Assembly: GCA_020428185.1 (NCBI GenBank)
Contig: JAGQNH010000032.1
Location: forward strand, 1-10,144
Source of the DNA: Candidatus Saccharimonadota bacterium
Lineage (GTDB): Bacteria > Patescibacteriota > Saccharimonadia > Saccharimonadales > Saccharimonadaceae
Reading direction: 5' to 3'
Length of the DNA stretch: 10,144 nucleotides
The notes beneath the pieces are model-generated. The model saw nothing but the letters and a program-made list of their open reading frames with translations, had not been told where the DNA came from and did not search any database. How positions within the stretch are numbered: position 1 is the stretch's first letter; every line of letters starts with the position of its first letter. The translations under genes and the position numbers were made by a program. Shown here in pieces: positions 7,871 to 10,144 of this stretch.

Positions 7871-9085
7871 CTACATGTTCGTAGACAACTTGGCGCTAAG
7901 ATTCGTATACCCATCTTCAGTTATCAAAATATCGTCTTCGATTCGCACCCCAATACCTTCTTCGGGTATATATATACCTGGCTCGACAGTCAGCACCATA
8001 CCCGGCTTCAATACATCTGGCTTACCCAAGGCATCATGAACATCAATACCAAGCCCATGACCGATAGAGTGCGGAAAATACTTTCGATATTTTGGATCAT
8101 CTCGATCGCGTATAAGCCTTAAGTCAATCAACGCATCCTGCATGACAGTATCAACGGTGTCGAAATATTCTTCCACAGGAAGACCGGGACGCAGCAAATC
8201 AATAATCTGCTCTTGGGCACCCCGTACTGCATCATGCACTGCCTGCTGTCGCTTCGTCGTCTTGCCAAAGGCGTATGTTCGAGTAATATCGGCCGCGTAG
8301 CCACCTTGGCGAGCACCAATATCGAGAAGGAGCATTTCGCCTTTTTTTAGTTTCTCAGAATTATGAGTATAGTGCAGGGTACATGCGTTTCGTCCCACAG
8401 CAACGATTGGATCATACGCATGGCCTTGTGCGCCATTTTTTCGGAACATATGAGTAAAATCAGCTTCAACTTCATATTCATAACGATATTTATCGATGTT
8501 TTTTCGGACTTCTTCAAAACCTTTTACCGTAAGATCAATTGCAGATTGCATGACAGCAATCTCAACCAATTGCTTCACTGCCCGCAATCGCGCAAGTTCC
8601 AAGCGAAAATCACTCACACTCGCAAAGATGCGCTCTAGTTTTTCACGCATTTCATGAGCAGTGGGATTCAATACAAATCCAAATCGCTCTGCACCAGATG
8701 GTGCATCGATCGTATGCACGAGGCGATGCGAGCGCGCCGCTTGCCGAAGCCAGCTATCCGCCTCTTGGCGATCGATAACGTCTTCGACTCCACTTATCTC
8801 TTTTGCCTTACTGTGCGACAAGCTGCCATCAAATATTTCATGATGTTCAGCGACAGTCGGTGCCACGAGCCACGATCGACGACGTTTGGCATCCATCAAC
8901 AGCCACCAATCAGGATAGTCAATTCCAGTAAGGTACCAGAAGTTCCCCTCTTGCTCAAAATGTGCAGCGGCATCATTGCCTCGCTGCATTTGCGTATATG
9001 CAGTCATAGCTAATACGCCGCCCTTTAACTCGTCGTACACACGTTCGCGATTCCCCGTAAAAAAAGTTTTATCTAATTCAGCCAT
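7871..9085 (-). CDS. pepP: Xaa-Pro aminopeptidase, M24B family (PepP type)
   Basis: A 404-residue dinuclear-metal (usually Mn) aminopeptidase that removes N-terminal residues preceding proline; cytoplasmic, as no signal peptide is seen. An aminopeptidase-P N-domain (about 1-150, including the [11 protein letters not shown] segment at 49-59) precedes the pita-bread catalytic domain. All five metal ligands are present, counted from the ATG at 9083-9085: D255 (LLLDIG), D266 (ADITRT), H343 (SIGHG), E368 (TVEPG) and E383 (RIEDD). The supporting histidines H238 (TLHYTHN) and H350 (DVHD) are also kept. An in-frame TTG at 9101-9103 would add MWYAFF, but those codons overlap the predicted -10 box, so the ATG beginning MAELDK is chosen. 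It is probably monocistronic or weakly linked to the following operon, which starts beyond a 33-base gap with its own promoter. It likely serves peptide recycling. Confidence 0.94.
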   Translation of the reverse strand: MAELDKTFFTGNRERVYDELKGGVLAMTAYTQMQRGNDAAAHFEQEGNFWYLTGIDYPDWWLLMDAKRRRSWLVAPTVAEHHEIFDGSLSHSKAKEISGVEDVIDRQEADSWLRQAARSHRLVHTIDAPSGAERFGFVLNPTAHEMREKLERIFASVSDFRLELARLRAVKQLVEIAVMQSAIDLTVKGFEEVRKNIDKYRYEYEVEADFTHMFRKNGAQGHAYDPIVAVGRNACTLHYTHNSEKLKKGEMLLLDIGARQGGYAADITRTYAFGKTTKRQQAVHDAVRGAQEQIIDLLRPGLPVEEYFDTVDTVMQDALIDLRLIRDRDDPKYRKYFPHSIGHGLGIDVHDALGKPDVLKPGMVLTVEPGIYIPEEGIGVRIEDDILITEDGYTNLSAKLSTNM

Positions 9086-9091
9086 AAAAAA

Positions 9092-9100
9092 AGCATACCA
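9092..9100 (-). promoter_or_regulatory. Extended -10 promoter of pepP, predicted exactly leaderless
   Basis: The minus strand reads TGGTATGCT (TGn plus TATGCT), followed by six T and then ATG. The usual start site, 7 bases after the -10 box, is the A of the ATG itself. No convincing -35 hexamer is seen at 16-18 bases. A second AT-rich element (TGTTATAT, about 9119-9130) could give an alternative start about 30 bases upstream. There is no Shine-Dalgarno before the ATG. Confidence 0.6.
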
Positions 9101-9155
9101 CAAATGCCCGATTCAGTTTTTTATATAACATCAAAAATACAGTCATGAATAATAA

Positions 9156-10144
9156 CTAGAAATAGGTGACTACAATACAGATACCGTCACCGCCCTTGCC
9201 GCCAGCTCCAGAGGTGTTGCCGTTGAGTGATGCACCGCCGCCGCCAACAATTAATCCAGCACCCCATCCGCCACCGGATGTTCCACTGGCAGCGCCAGCT
9301 ACTCCAAGGCCGCCGCCACCACCGCATTGGGCTCGTGCGGCCATCAGGTAGCCAGTAAATACAGTGTTTAGCGATGGATTTGAACCATTAGCGCCAGCAC
9401 TATCATCGACAGTTTGACCCGGCGCACCAGCACCACCCATACCAACCGTCACACCTACTGATGCAGGCAAATCTGAAGCCAAAAATACCGCTTCTGAATA
9501 ACCTCCTGCGCCGCCACCGCCGCCGCCAGATAATGCCGTACCGGATGGTCCGCGCGCACCTGCGCCGCCGCCACCGCCCGGACCGATACAAACGACTTTC
9601 ACTGCTACAGCTCCAGCAGGTTTTGTCCATGTACCGCTTGCTGTAAACACTTGAACATCAGTATTTTTGGCAATACCCGTAGGAGTCCCCGTAATTGTTG
9701 GGCTTGTGAGGGTTTTGTTCGTAAGAGTCTGAGTGTCAGATACCGTTGCAACTTCCACTCCATTTGCCTTGACGGTGCCAGTGCCTTTCGTTGTCAAATT
9801 GAGTGATACGTTGGTATCCGCACCTTGAGCAGTGATTAGCACATCGCTACCGGTAGCCGCGCTATAAGTTCGCATATAGTTGACGGCATTTGCGACAGGA
9901 GAAAAAATCGCCATTGAGGCATCACCACCGGCTTTAAAGTTAATCGATCCGGTTCCTTCTGTATACAACCTAATCCCAGTATTGGCACCAGGGCCGTCTG
10001 CATATACAAATGCCTCTGATCCCGTAGTGCTCAATACAGGCGTGTTGAGTGCTGGGTTGTTGATTGTCGGACTGGTCAGGGTTTTATTCGAAAGTGTCTG
10101 AGCTACTGTCGTAGTTACTACTTCCGCTCCGTTTGCCTTGCCGG
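9156..10144 (-). CDS. Phage tail-fibre-like glycine-rich surface protein, partial (5' end outside the window)
   Basis: The last 328 codons of a longer gene; the frame stays open to the window edge, so a TTG at 10032-10034 is not taken as the start. I count residues from that TTG. The N-terminal part holds beta-rich modules of phage tail-fibre type, such as GADTNVSLNLTTKGTGTVKA (71-90) and QTLTNKTLTSPTITGTPTG (102-120). A related module lies 123 residues upstream at the window edge. From about 129 a C-terminal glycine-rich domain begins with FTASGTWTKPAG and has glycine runs (152-157, 170-175, 238-242, 264-267), ending in GICIVVTYF, as in glycine-rich tips of phage tail fibres that may pack as polyglycine-II helices. 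No membrane segment or sorting signal is visible in this part. No phage structural genes follow, so it may be an adhesin of the cell or a prophage edge. Such domains recognise surfaces; the target cannot be read here. Confidence 0.78.
   Translation of the reverse strand, partial: GKANGAEVVTTTVAQTLSNKTLTSPTINNPALNTPVLSTTGSEAFVYADGPGANTGIRLYTEGTGSINFKAGGDASMAIFSPVANAVNYMRTYSAATGSDVLITAQGADTNVSLNLTTKGTGTVKANGVEVATVSDTQTLTNKTLTSPTITGTPTGIAKNTDVQVFTASGTWTKPAGAVAVKVVCIGPGGGGGAGARGPSGTALSGGGGGGAGGYSEAVFLASDLPASVGVTVGMGGAGAPGQTVDDSAGANGSNPSLNTVFTGYLMAARAQCGGGGGLGVAGAASGTSGGGWGAGLIVGGGGASLNGNTSGAGGKGGDGICIVVTYF
9691..9775 (-). repeat. Tail-fibre module repeat, downstream copy (period 369 bp)
   Basis: This segment encodes the KANGxEVxT...QTLxNKTLTSPTI module and matches 10060-10144 at a constant offset of 369 bp (123 codons), with many silent or conservative differences. 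The constant offset indicates duplication of a whole 123-residue unit within the fibre gene. Confidence 0.75.
10060..10144 (-). repeat. Tail-fibre module repeat, upstream copy cut by the window edge
   Basis: This is the partner of 9691-9775 at an offset of 369 bp; it encodes KANGAEVVT...QTLSNKTLTSPTI. It runs into the window end, so further units may lie upstream in the same gene. Confidence 0.75.

Noticed and set aside
9086..9103. Six-codon N-terminal extension of PepP from a TTG
   Set aside because: The codons coincide with the TGnTATGCT promoter element; the family N-domain begins after MAELDK.
9104..9155. Terminator or small RNA between the tail-fibre gene and pepP
   Set aside because: AT-rich gap with no convincing hairpin plus T-run; only weak promoter-like elements seen.
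9166..9351. Plus-strand proline-rich open frame
   Set aside because: It is the antisense of the glycine-rich tip codons; glycine runs read backwards give proline. No start signals and it lies wholly inside the tail-fibre gene.
9403..9630. Minus-strand R/W/C-rich open frame in a second phase
   Set aside because: Out-of-frame shadow of the GGC/GGT-rich stretch of the tail-fibre gene; low complexity and no ribosome-binding site.

Overview
The window reads as a gene-dense chromosomal segment of a small-genome bacterium, most likely a Candidatus Saccharibacteria (TM7) or related Patescibacteria member. The case rests on very short intergenic gaps, several stop/start overlaps, the family mix (SecG, PF04020 membrane protein, a membrane-anchored family 5 solute-binding protein, a large GT2 synthase, a GH125 enzyme) and promoters that place transcription starts at or next to start codons. 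TGA is used as a normal stop, which argues against the recoded Absconditabacteria/Gracilibacteria lineages. The taxonomic call is inference; no marker gene is present.

All eight genes lie on the minus strand, so the direction of transcription runs from high to low coordinates. From the right edge: (1) 9156-10144, the C-terminal part of a phage tail-fibre-like, glycine-rich protein whose 5' end is outside the window; (2) 7871-9085, a metal-dependent Xaa-Pro aminopeptidase (PepP type) with its own extended -10 promoter; (3) a four-gene block 4008-7837: PF04020 'phage holin family' membrane protein, SecG, an anchored family 5 ABC-type solute-binding protein, and a cytoplasmic GH125 alpha-mannosidase; (4) a two-gene block 57-3928: a GT2 polysaccharide synthase translationally coupled (ATGA) to a membrane-anchored GH18 chitinase-like protein with two chitin-binding (CBM5/12-type) modules, closed by a rho-independent terminator at 5-35.

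The most interesting parts are the carbohydrate genes and the transcription starts. The GT2-GH18 pair looks like a synthase plus matching hydrolase for a cell-surface polymer, possibly GlcNAc-containing, and the GT2 carries a helical insertion of roughly 130 residues that ordinary cellulose/hyaluronan-type synthases lack. Next to it, an anchored solute-binding protein with no permease or ATPase nearby sits 11 bases upstream of a cytoplasmic mannosidase. The three genes that start transcription units appear leaderless and have no Shine-Dalgarno sequence, while three genes inside operons have clear ones.

No tRNA, rRNA, CRISPR array, insertion sequence or attachment site was seen. All intergenic gaps are under 100 bases.
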